64,000 nucleotides of DNA from the NCBI GenBank assembly GCA_020002185.1, contig CM034533.1, positions 67,554,119-67,618,118 of the forward strand. Direction: 5' to 3'. Made by a program: the position numbers and the translations under genes. The DNA is from Paraescarpia echinospica (Eukaryota > Annelida > Polychaeta > Sabellida > Siboglinidae). Shown one piece after another: positions 11,245-22,949 of the stretch (positions within the stretch are counted from its first letter, which is position 1; each line of letters opens with the position of its first letter). Below the pieces are notes generated by a model. It worked only from the letters and a program-made list of their open reading frames with translations, made no database searches and was not told the origin of the DNA.

Positions 11245-12283
11245 TTTAAAGCATTTTTTTGTATTTTTTTCACATTGACCGTTTGTGTAATGTTGTAGTT
11301 TTGACAATGTAGTATACACTGCTTCTGTTTTTTGTGTGATATGAAAATGATGTGCTTTTACAGGTATGTGCAGGGAACTGTATGCTTACGCTTTTGATTA
11401 ATACAATACCAAATGTAGTGTTTCTATGCACTATGTTTGTGATTTTATATAAAATGGGAGTTACGTGGTTAGACAAAAACAGTGTGAAAGTACACTGAAT
11501 TGCATCACAAACAATTATGTCTTTACAAAACGTTTTGAGTTCCAATCCAGACCCCCCTTTCTTCCCCAGTTTGCCGCGCCGCGCGCAAATGTTCCTCGGA
11601 AGTGACTTGCCTCCTCTCACATGCCTGTTGTTTGCGCGGACGCCGTCGACATAGCCATTCTCGAAGTCACCATCATATAAATCAACCAAGAAACGGATAC
11701 TAAAGGCCTGGATACACAAAAATAAACAAACAAAGTGGACGGAGCATATAACATCGTATCAACAACTGATGAAGTGCTCGTTCGTGTCCGATAACTCAGC
11801 AAATTAGAAAGTGGCGCCTCAATCTGAATATGGGTGAACTGCATATGCTAGTATGGTAATTATTATTGGGAAACAATCTGCATGCTAGATTAGCATAAAT
11901 TGTATTATTTTTCAAACGTTTGTAGAATCGTCGGGATGGGATGAGAGGCAAGGGAACCAGCGACTGTTGAATCGAGTGCTTTGGACGTGTTTTAAATTGT
12001 AGGCCTACACGTCACGTTCGCGTATCTGCTTTTACTAAAATATTTATTTATATATACTATATATATATGTATGTGTGTGTGTGTGTGCGTGCGTTTGTGT
12101 ATGCGTGTGTGTGTGTGTGTGTATGTGTTTGTAATTGGGAGTTTTATTTGTCTTTGTATGCCTGGTATCATGTATGCACGGCCGCATACTACCGACGTGG
12201 CCTGATGACATGTCGAGAAACACGTAATTAACATTCGGAGATCTTTCCGCGATGATATGATAATTTATCTTATGGCTGGTATA
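11245..12283. other. Unassigned sequence, copy A of the duplication
   Basis: No coding signature seen. (GT)n runs lie near 12,068-12,130. Recurs at about 39,070-40,079. Confidence 0.5.
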
Positions 12284-13220
<937 letters not shown>

Positions 13221-14220
13221 NNNNNNNNNNNNNNNNNNNNNNNNNNNNNNNNNNNNNNNNNNNNNNNNNNNNNNNNNNNNNNNNNNNNNNNNNNNNNNNN
13301 NNNNNNNNNNNNNNNNNNNNNNNNNNNNNNNNNNNNNNNNNNNNNNNNNNNNNNNNNNNNNNNNNNNNNNNNNNNNNNNNNNNNNNNNNNNNNNNNNNNN
13401 NNNNNNNNNNNNNNNNNNNNNNNNNNNNNNNNNNNNNNNNNNNNNNNNNNNNNNNNNNNNNNNNNNNNNNNNNNNNNNNNNNNNNNNNNNNNNNNNNNNN
13501 NNNNNNNNNNNNNNNNNNNNNNNNNNNNNNNNNNNNNNNNNNNNNNNNNNNNNNNNNNNNNNNNNNNNNNNNNNNNNNNNNNNNNNNNNNNNNNNNNNNN
13601 NNNNNNNNNNNNNNNNNNNNNNNNNNNNNNNNNNNNNNNNNNNNNNNNNNNNNNNNNNNNNNNNNNNNNNNNNNNNNNNNNNNNNNNNNNNNNNNNNNNN
13701 NNNNNNNNNNNNNNNNNNNNNNNNNNNNNNNNNNNNNNNNNNNNNNNNNNNNNNNNNNNNNNNNNNNNNNNNNNNNNNNNNNNNNNNNNNNNNNNNNNNN
13801 NNNNNNNNNNNNNNNNNNNNNNNNNNNNNNNNNNNNNNNNNNNNNNNNNNNNNNNNNNNNNNNNNNNNNNNNNNNNNNNNNNNNNNNNNNNNNNNNNNNN
13901 NNNNNNNNNNNNNNNNNNNNNNNNNNNNNNNNNNNNNNNNNNNNNNNNNNNNNNNNNNNNNNNNNNNNNNNNNNNNNNNNNNNNNNNNNNNNNNNNNNNN
14001 NNNNNNNNNNNNNNNNNNNNNNNNNNNNNNNNNNNNNNNNNNNNNNNNNNNNNNNNNNNNNNNNNNNNNNNNNNNNNNNNNNNNNNNNNNNNNNNNNNNN
14101 NNNNNNNNNNNNNNNNNNNNNNNNNNNNNNNNNNNNNNNNNNNNNNNNNNNNNNNNNNNNNNNNNNNNNNNNNNNNNNNNNNNNNNNNNNNNNNNNNNNN
14201 NNNNNNNNNNNNNNNNNNNN
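13221..14220. other. Assembly gap (exactly 1000 N)
   Basis: The run is exactly 1000 N, the usual placeholder length for a gap of unknown size. The sequence to its left duplicates 41,038 and leftwards; the sequence to its right starts inside LINE copy 2. Open frames spanning the Ns are meaningless. Confidence 0.98.
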
Positions 14221-14750
14221 CACTGAGGCAATGATCGAAGGGATGAGGAGAAAAGCGAGAATATTCATGGGTGACTCTTTAATGAGAAAGACAGACACAG
14301 TTGTTTGCTTACCCTGGTAAGCAAACAACTCCAAGATAGGGCATATAAGAGAAAGGGAAGAGAAAGTGATCGGTCCTGGGAAGGACCCAGCACTTTCACA
14401 TCACATTCTAGTGCATGTAGGTACAAATAACGCAGTGAGTGAAGGGAAAGCGGAATAGTCCAGAAATACAGACAGCTAATCAGGAAGTTAAAGCAAACAA
14501 GGGTAGAACAGATCGGTCTCTCAGGAATGTTGCCAGTAATGGGGAGAATGGGGCAAACATAGAAACTGCAAGCGGATGGCAGTTGAGCAGATGTGTGAAG
14601 AAGAGGGGTGGGATTCATAGATTTATGGGAATACTTTGTTGGGAGGTAATATATGTACATGAGAGATGGCCTCCATCTTAGTGGAAAGGGGGCAGCAGTT
14701 TTCTCAGAGAACCTGCTGCGATCTGTTGACAGTAGGACAGGTTGCATCTA

Positions 14751-14757
14751 TTTAAAC
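14751..14757 (+). promoter_or_regulatory. Putative -1 frameshift heptamer TTTAAAC (LINE copy 2)
   Basis: The heptamer is preserved although the copy is otherwise heavily mutated. Here the codon after it is AAG and not the TAG of the other copies, and the downstream G-run has six Gs, so the -1 frame continues into the ORF2 endonuclease. Confidence 0.5.
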
Positions 14758-16000
14758 AAGATTCGCAGGGGGGACTCGTAGAAAAGCCTGAAACTGGAGG
14801 CTTAGATAAAGACAGCACAAATAAATCAGCAAAGAACAGTCTGGAAAACTCTTCTGAAGCTGGATATAAATGTGTTTGTTTAAACGCAAGGAGTATAATA
14901 AACAAAAGAAATGAACTAAACATTATGGTAGAAGATATTGACCCTCACATAATAGGTATAACTGAATCCTGGACCACTACCGATATATCAGATGCCGAAT
15001 TGTGACTGATAGATTATGTAATGTTTAGGAAAGATAGAATAGGAAGACGGGGAGGTGGAGATATTTTACATATTAAATAATCTAACCAGGCTGATGAAAT
15101 AAAATTAGAAAGAGAAGCAGATTGCAAAGAAACTGTTTGGTGTAACATAGATACAGAAAACTCGATGTTAACGGTTGGGTTAGTTTATCAAAGTCCAAAC
15201 ATAGAAATAGACGAAAAAAAAAAAAACCGCTACAAGGGAAGTGAGCAAACGGTATTGTATTATTATGGGGGATTTTAACAATGGACATATACAATGGAAA
15301 TCTCTACATAGTACAGGGTGTGAGGACCACACATTTTTAATACAAGATAGTTTCCTTTCTCAACATGTGCTAGAACCAACGAGGGGAGAATGTGTTAGAC
15401 ATAGTTTTATCATCGCAGAATGAGTTGGTTCACAATGTCATGATATGCCAGCCACTTGGGAGTAGTGATCACAACCAGATACATGTTACCGTCAAAGTAA
15501 AATCGGAAAGGAATAATGAAAAGCAGTACAGGAGAAACTTCCCCAAAGCAATATATAAGGACATGAGGAAATATTTAATAAAGATAGACTGGATTAGCAC
15601 ACTTAAAAATAAGACAGCAACATAATGCTGGAATATCTTAAGGAGTGAAATTGAGTACATCATCGATAAGTTTGTTCCATTGAAAAAACAAGGGAAACCA
15701 TCCAGAAAGAAACACTTATCGAAAAGAGCCATTAGAAAAATTAAGTTAACAAAATGATGTGGAAGTCATATAGATTCACTTGAAATTATTAAGACTACAA
15801 TATTTATAAAGAAGCACTTGACCAAGTCACAACAGAAATTAGAAATTCAAAGAGAAGCTATGAAAAATAATTGCTTGTAATATAAAATATGACAGCAAGA
15901 GTTTTTATGCGTATGTTCGAAGCAAACAGAAAGTTCAGATAACGTCGGTCCTCTAGAAGATAGTGCTGGAAATATAATATCAGAGGGATTCTTAATGTCA

Positions 16001-16117
16001 GAAGACCTGAATGAATGAACGTTTATTCAGAACATTGATAACAATATATACAAGACAAGACAACCAAACAAGTTTAACTATAATACAAGTGAGAATATAC
16101 AATGAAGACCTGAATGA
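16001..16117. mobile_element. 89-bp retroposed 3' fragment with 14-bp target duplication
   Basis: Within LINE copy 2 the sequence GAAGACCTGAATGA occurs at 16,001-16,014 and again at 16,104-16,117. The 89 bp between are absent from the other LINE copies. The insert begins ATGAACGTTTATTC, whose complement GAATAAACGTTCAT looks like a retroelement 3' end with AATAAA and a (TCAT)-type tail. It is therefore a 5'-truncated insertion on the minus strand. Confidence 0.75.
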
Positions 16118-17795
16118 GTATTTTAGTTCAATGTTTACCAGGGAAGATATTAGTACATTGCTAGTATCTCAGGCTAAGTTCAAGGGGCAGAATCAGGCTA
16201 TTTGGGACAGTTAATTGTAACCCCGGAAATGGTAGCTAAGAAAATCAGGGCAATGAAGGATAATAAATCACCTGGAGTGGAGTAATACCACCCACATTAC
16301 TATTGGAAATTGTAGAACAAATTAGCGTACCGCTTACAACAGTTTTCAACTAGTCATTAAACGAGGGAGTGGTTCCTTTAGAGTGGAAAGAAGCAGACAT
16401 TATTCCGTTATTTAAAATGGGTTCGGGACACAAGACGGAGAAATACAGACCAGTGAGGTTAACATCAGTGATTTGCAAATTATTAGAAAGACTAATTAAA
16501 GATCACATGGACGATTTTGTTTAATGTAACTTAATAAACCCATCTAAAAGCGAGGTCATGCTTAATAAATATGTTATGTTTTTTGATGGTTTTACTTTGT
16601 GGGTAGGCGAGGGATTACCAGTAGATATTATCTACTTAGATTTTAAGAAAGCTTTCGACAAAGTGCCACATCAAAGATTACTGCTTAAACTAAAGGTCCA
16701 TGGTATAGGAAATGGTATAATTAACTGGATAGAAAAATGACTGATTGACAACGGGTAGTTGTTGATGGGGAGGCTTCAAATTGGAAATCGGTTTTTGGTA
16801 CCACAAGGATCAGTATTGGGACCTATATTATTCTTAATATATATATATATCAACGATTTGGATGACGATATAACAAGTAAGGTGTTAAAATTTGCGGATG
16901 ATACAAATGTGTTTAGAAGGATTAAACGTGATGGAGATAGACAGCATTTACAAGATGATCTTGACAGGTTGATCAAATGGACTGAAAAATGGCAGATATC
17001 GTTCAATTTTGGTAAATGTAAATGCCTCCACACAGAACACGGGAACGAAGGTGTATAATATACAATGGGGGTACTGTACTAAATACTGCTGTAAAAGAAA
17101 ATACTTCAGGTTAACAATTAGTGCTGATATGAAGGCTTCAGAACAGTGCGGAATTGGAGCTTCGAAGGGAAATCAAATCCTTGGATTAATTAGACGAAAT
17201 ATAGCGTATAAAGAAAAATAACTAATAATACCGCTGTATAAAACAATAGTTAGGACTCATTTAAAATATTGTATACAAGCGTGGAGGCCATATCGCAAGA
17301 AAGACACACACACACATATATACATATATATGCTAGAAAGTGTACAGAGAAGAGCGACTAAATTTATACCAAAACTGAGAGATCTTAGTTACGAAATATT
17401 AAAAGAATGTTGTTTAATAACAGGAGATTGAGAGGAGGTCAGATAGACGTTTTTAAAATATTGAATGGTTATGAAAATATTGATAAGAATATTTTTTGTT
17501 AGTTAAGAAAGATAGAAGAACTAGGGGACATGAAGTTACATTAGTAATGGAGCCGTGTATATTATATATATGGAAGTTCTCATTTTCACAAAGGACTGTA
17601 AATGATTTAACATATTATCTGCTGATTGCGTGGATGCTAGTAGCATGTATGTGTTTAAAATTAAAATTGGCACGTACCTCAGAATGACGGGATACACATA
17701 AATAAAAAGTGTTGGACTCTCGATAAGCCAAAAGGCTTCCTTGTCCACCTGCTATCTAGAATTAATTCTTTGGGTGGCAAACTTGTTAAGTCTTG

Positions 17796-18495
17796 TTAAA
17801 TCTTGATTATACGTATATCCAGTGGCAGAGAGTTCCACAATGTGGGCCCAGGACACGCAAACGACCGACGACCATACCGTTCTTGATTCACGCGTTGAGC
17901 GTCCAAAACCAAACCACCGGCAGAGCTTAGGGTCCTGCGTGGTGTGTGACGATGGAGCAGAGAGGCGAGATACACTGATGTGGCTTCATAAAGTGCAATG
18001 TGCACAAAACAAGTAATTTGTACTGGATACGGTTCCTCACTGGGAGCCAGTGCAGGTGTTGTAAAACGGCAAATAGCGACCGTCGGTCACCTCGTCGAAT
18101 TTTCATAACAACACGAGTGGCGCAGCAGACGGTCAGATTTACAAAAGAATGTCGCTTTGTCATAATTAATTATTGAGGTACAAATGCATGTACAAGGCAT
18201 TTGATATTCACTTATCGTCAATGAGTCTCGCATACGAGCAATTCTAGAGAGATGGTAGTATGCACTACGATATCGAAAAATCAGAGTAAATTACAACGCC
18301 AAGACTACCGGCAATGGCTTACGTTGCTAAATGTTGTCTGCAGATGTCGACATGCTGAATGAATGTTGGCTTGCGCAAGCTCGTTGAACGGATGGCAATT
18401 ATTTCCGTTTTGCTCTCGTTAACAGCAAGTTCGTTGTCATAGAGCCACACTTTAATTTATCTGATGAAAGCCTCCATTCGTATAAAAGCATTTGT
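17796..18495 (-). pseudogene. Second LINE family: RT C-terminal region, decayed
   Basis: Minus-strand frames give, in order, IKVWLYDNELAVNESKTEII (RT thumb-side segment), SLGVVIYSDFSIS, VLQHLHWLPVRNRIQYKLLV, YLASLLHRHTPRRTLSSAGG and CPGPTLWNSLPLDIR. The LHWLPV..RI.YK and LWNSLP..IR blocks are hallmark C-terminal motifs of a jockey/CR1/L2-type ORF2 unlike the family of copies 1-5. Stops and frameshifts interrupt it. LINE copy 2 ends exactly beside it, so copy 2 probably inserted into this older element. Confidence 0.75.
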
Positions 18496-18734
18496 ATGTA
18501 CGAATGGTGGAAAACTCGCAAAAATCTGAAAAGTAGCTGATTATTTAAGAGAGCTGTCCTTAAAGACTAAGTGAAACGAAATTTTAAATGTCTTTGAAAC
18601 TTCGTATACAAACTCTTAATACACTTGTCAAGTTATATGCCAAATATGAAACCTGTTCATTACGAACTCATGTCACTGAACCCGCTCAAACCTGACAATT
18701 TTAAGATCACAAGGCAACCAACCCGTCATATGTT

Positions 18735-19303
18735 GGTGACGTCACCAGAGGCAGGGCCGCTGAGCGCGCCCTATGTTTTAGCACAGCGAGCGGCGGTGCG
18801 ACCTGTTGTTTCAGACTGTACATGAAATTGCAACCGCGGAATTTAATATTTTTGATATCACCTTAAAGACAATACTCTTATCTACAAGTTTGTACACAGG
18901 AATTGTGTTAACCTTTTGAGTTATTGCCGTTTGAATATCGCGATTGCTCAACATTGCATTATATCCGCTAAGCATTCGCGATGTTCAAACGGCAATAACT
19001 CAACAAATAAAAACAAAGCATGGTTGCATCCAGCGGCGTATTTGTAGGTACGGTTATTATCTTTACTGTGATCCCATTGCAAGTTTGAATATTCGCAATG
19101 TTCAAACGGCAATAACTCAAAAAGTAAACAAAATTCCTTTGTGCATCGAGTAACACATTTGTAGTTAAGGTTATCATCTTTACGGTGATATAAAATAATA
19201 TTAAATTCCGAGAATGCTATTTTGAGTACGGCCTGAAACATCAACCCGCATAGATGCGCGCCATACTTAATCCGACCAGTGCCTACCTGCGGTGACGTCA
19301 TTA
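18735..19303. mobile_element. Foldback element with long inverted repeats
   Basis: The left arm, starting GGTGACGTCACC at 18,735, and the right arm, ending GGTGACGTCATTA at 19,291-19,303, are inverted copies over roughly 230 bp each. They share GGAATTTAATATT, ATATCACC and TTGAGTTATTGCCGTTTGAA. Further inverted and direct copies of the last motif occupy the centre (18,916; 18,984; 19,101). No protein is encoded. The structure is that of a hairpin-forming MITE. Confidence 0.65.
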
Positions 19304-20280
19304 CGACCGCTAGGTGTCGCAGCAAACTGTGCAGAACATGCATAGAAAATCTCAACGAAAAGGGGGCTTGAACAGGATGACGGAGGGGGCTACAAAATGG
19401 TTGAATACCAGGACACTATTTTAGAGTATATTTCATTGAGATTGGGAATAAAAAAGATTAATTTTGCTTAATCTTGAACATATTTTGCTGTGACCCAAGT
19501 TCGAGTCCGGGAATTGCGTGGCGACCCATGACAGTAAAACAGTTAACTTTGTGTAAATGGAATTGATAAACTAACTAGCAATAACATAAATAATTGACTA
19601 ATGAGAACATCATCGTCTTATTAAAATTGCCAGCTATGCACAGAAGAATCGCCAGATCAGCGCAGTCCATTTTGTTTCCGACGTAGAAATGAGACGCCTT
19701 GCAAATTCGAAAGCAAACATGGCGGGTGGAATCTGGAAGTTTGAACAATTTCGATAATGTTTAATGGACACTATGGTTATTTTTCTTCGTACTGGTATGA
19801 TCATGAGAAGGCGGATAAACGATATAACGTGCTGGTGTCTGGAAAAGTTTCCTTTGAGGGCTTCGATATAGTGTAAGGCGAAAACGGCACCTATTTCGCC
19901 CTGTGCGCGCAGAACGCAATTTTGGCGGCATCTGAAATCCCATGTTATGAACACGGAGTTTCAAATTCATGACAAACGGAACAATAAAGGACATTTCGGA
20001 CAATCAAAGAAGATTCGAGGCGATCCACTTAAAAAGGTCTGGCGACCCTCTTTTGGATCATTAAGAACGGCTGATTTAGGAAGTCATAATTCTAAGAAAT
20101 GTGTCTAAATGGCGTAACAGGAAGTGAAATAATTGATATTATTTTTAAGAATTGTAAAAATAAAAAATAGGCAATTATTCCTCACATTCTGAAACCACTT
20201 ACTCATGTATGCAGTATCTCCATTAAACACGGAATGTAAAACATTGTTTTGAACACACATATACATCGATTATATAAAAA
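19304..20280. other. Unassigned intergenic sequence
   Basis: No gene recognised. Minus-strand frames near 19,634-20,003 are open for about 100 codons in two overlapping phases, but neither has a recognisable motif. Confidence 0.4.
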
Positions 20281-20299
20281 TAAACATTCAATCAATTAA

Positions 20300-20400
20300 T
20301 TCAATCATGTATGTGTGTGTGTAGACATGTATGTGTGTGTATGTATGTATGTATGTATGCATGCATGTACGTATGTATGTATGAATGTAAGTATATGGTT
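20300..20400. repeat. (ATGT)n microsatellite
   Basis: Interrupted ATGT/GTGT repeats; no coding meaning. Confidence 0.8.
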
Positions 20401-20489
20401 ATGTATTTAGTATTATCTATGGAGTATATGTGTGGAAAGGGTGGTGGTGGTGATGGGAAAGAGACTTGGGTGGATAAACTGTCACACCG

Positions 20490-20782
20490 GGTTTCAGAGA
20501 GTTAATTTGCAAGAGTTGTCATGTTTAATACTTCGTCATCATGCCAGACCTTTGATTCAGATCAACGTCATCGGAATGTCCAATGGCAAGTTCCACAGAC
20601 CCACTCGATATAAAGACTGCTTCTACAGGAACTTAACGACAGCATCTATGCACATACAGGGACACCTGATCCAATTCGTACGTAGCATGAAACCTTCAAC
20701 AAAACCTTCCAGCTACAGAAACATCATTATGAAGGCTCTAAAACTGTTTGCTAACCAAGACCCAAGTACACGTCATTCGGGT
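20490..20782 (+). CDS. Possible internal exon, unknown product
   Basis: A plus-strand frame stays open for about 100 codons. It lies between an acceptor-like 'gggtttcag' and a donor-like GG|GTAAGG near 20,782. The peptide is basic and mixed in composition (for example KFHRPTRYKDCFYRNLTTAS) with no domain that I recognise. No partner exons were found. Chance cannot be excluded. Confidence 0.2.
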
Positions 20783-20799
20783 AAGGTAACGTAGTGAAG

Positions 20800-21529
20800 C
20801 ACGAGATGTTTAATTGGAATTTATTCCAAATCGCATTTCCACCTTAAATTATCGGGTGTCCAACACTTTGATGATCACTTTCACGACCTCGAACATTTAA
20901 AAAATCCATATTTATATTTTGTTGATAGATTAGGGTGATATAAACTATTTACCACAAGAAGAAAACATGATCACTCAAATTAGTTGCAGAAAATAAGGTT
21001 TAAGTTTTTCATCACCGCTCTGTTGACGAGACTATCCGATAACTAGGTCGTGATATCACACTGTGGATTGCCTCACTGCGCTATTTTAAACGCGAACGCG
21101 ATTTTGGTGTTCATCGACTTTTGCATTTTTACAAAACATGATAAAACTTTTACGTCGTTTGTTTCACTTGATCGTGTTCTACATGGGTATTTGTTGAAAA
21201 CAACATGTTAAAGACGTGTGTTGTGCTATACGAATAATGGGAAAACCGGTTAAATATTTAAAGAAATAAAGCGAGTTTTATAGTACACCCCGGACTATAT
21301 TGCGCCGAGGACGTGTATGATATGCCTAGGCATGACGCTCACGCAGGTTTGCCATCCGGATACTTCTTTTTAAATTCTGCGTTTCTACTATTTCAATGGA
21401 ATGTGTGCTTATTGTTGGCATCTACTAGACACATGTGTTATATTGTGTACATGCTGTAATAAAACAATATTGTCTCCGTGTGCCTTTTTCTTAATCAACT
21501 GCGCGAAGTTCGAATTCGACATCGTTTAC
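20800..21529. other. Unassigned intergenic sequence
   Basis: Nothing recognised on either strand. Confidence 0.4.
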
Positions 21530-21722
21530 CTGAATCCGGGTGCTTTGCTAATTCATCCGTTTTTGTATACATGGCCGGCGGCGTAGCTGCTAGTTCATGT
21601 TCGTATGATTGTATCAACAAATATCCAACATCTTTGGTTACTTTTGGCATATCGTCATCACTGCTAAAAGAGTTGTCAATCATCAGAACCTGCCTATAGT
21701 ACGTGCGCCATGCTTGAGGCAT
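21530..21722 (-). CDS. Possible first coding exon, unknown product
   Basis: A minus-strand frame opens with ATGCCTCAAGC and runs to a donor-like TCAG|GTAAAC whose exon side ends at 21,530. The peptide contains a Ser/Asp cluster (NSFSSDDDMP) followed by KVTKDVGYLLIQSYEHELAA, well mixed and plausible for a real protein. Upstream is a CRE-like TGACGTCA. No downstream exon was identified and no family is recognised. Confidence 0.25.
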
Positions 21723-21759
21723 CCGCCGTGTGACGTCATCAGCCGCTAGAGCGCGCTTT

Positions 21760-22949
21760 CAGCTTGCACGCACAAATTCGAAAGGTCACGATCTAAAACA
21801 CTTAATTGTGTGCGCAATCGTTGGAGAAACTTCAGCAATATCAGGCTTAATTAGAATAAGACATTATAAATTATTTATTTTCAACAAGAAATACATTACT
21901 GTCCGAGGCCTTTAATAATTCAGGCTTACTGCAGTTTTGAGCTCGGACTGACGAGGATTTAAGCATTATATAAGCTTAGTATGATCATAAATACGAATGT
22001 ACGATTGAGGATTGGTACTAGCCCCCGTGCCACCAACACCATGAAGGCTATTGGCATTAATGAGGGAAATATATAACTAAGACCAGGATATGAGACCAAC
22101 TATGTTGACTTTACATTGTAGCGATATATCGCTAAAACTAATAAACTAGGCACCATAATGATCTTTTTGAAAAATTAACTTAGATTTTAAAGATACAACA
22201 AACTAAAAGCCGTACTTTATACAAACGCACGACCTGATACTGGGTGTCGTGCTATTTCAAAGTAATTGCATAACGGTTTGTCGGCGTGGTTAACGGAACC
22301 CGGACAGAGCTTATCGATATGATGATTGCTTTAAAACCTAATGGGCGCCCTATTTAATAAATGAAAGTATGATAAAAAACATTGTTATATATTTCGAACA
22401 GAAATCGTACTATAATATTATGTAGAAAGTTATTACGCAAGTTAATGTATTAATACAAAAATTATTAAAAATTTTAATCAATAAAAAACATTCAATTGAC
22501 ATTACAGACATGCTGAGAACGAAGTTTCTCGTCTTAGGAGAATAGGCGCCCACTAACCTTTTTGTTCAATATGTAATATTATGTAATATTACCACTTAGA
22601 TACCTGCAATTTTGCGACCACGAAATATTGAAGACGTATACATATAATATACAATTGTATTTACTTATATATACATCGTCCACATACAGCTGTATATGTA
22701 TACACACACGCACGCACGCGCGCGCACGCACACTTACACACAGGCAACCCACAAATCATACACGCGGACACACACACACACAAGCACTCACGCGCGCACG
22801 TGCGGCTGTCTAAAATAATTAGGGGAGGTTTTACATGAGTTACTGCAATAGTAGAATGCGCGCAACGTTATTAAAACGGTTCAGATTGACGTAATTTCAA
22901 CGAATCCCGATGAGTTGACAGGTGTTTACCATTGTGATATTCATTTCAG
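21760..22949. other. Unassigned AT-rich sequence
   Basis: No gene recognised. A (CA)/(CG)-rich microsatellite occupies about 22,700-22,805. Confidence 0.4.

Larger units (their letters stand above)
14221..17790 (+). mobile_element. CR1-like LINE, copy 2 (decayed)
   Basis: Same family as copy 1, plus strand, 5' part lost in the gap. It carries the ORF1 esterase remnant (GDSLMRKTDT at the start, DGLHLSGKGAAVFSENLL near 14,670), the ORF1/ORF2 junction, endonuclease motifs (IMGDFNNGHIQW, SSDHNQIHV), RT motifs (YLDFKKAFDKVPH, FADDTNVF), the 3' stem-loop and the 10-bp tail repeats. Many stops and frameshifts, an 89-bp nested insertion at 16,015 and a (CA)(TA) expansion near 17,309 show it to be the oldest large copy here. 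Confidence 0.9.

Noticed and set aside
19490..19530. B-box-like GTTCGAGTCC suggesting a tRNA
   Set aside because: No A box or cloverleaf could be drawn around it.
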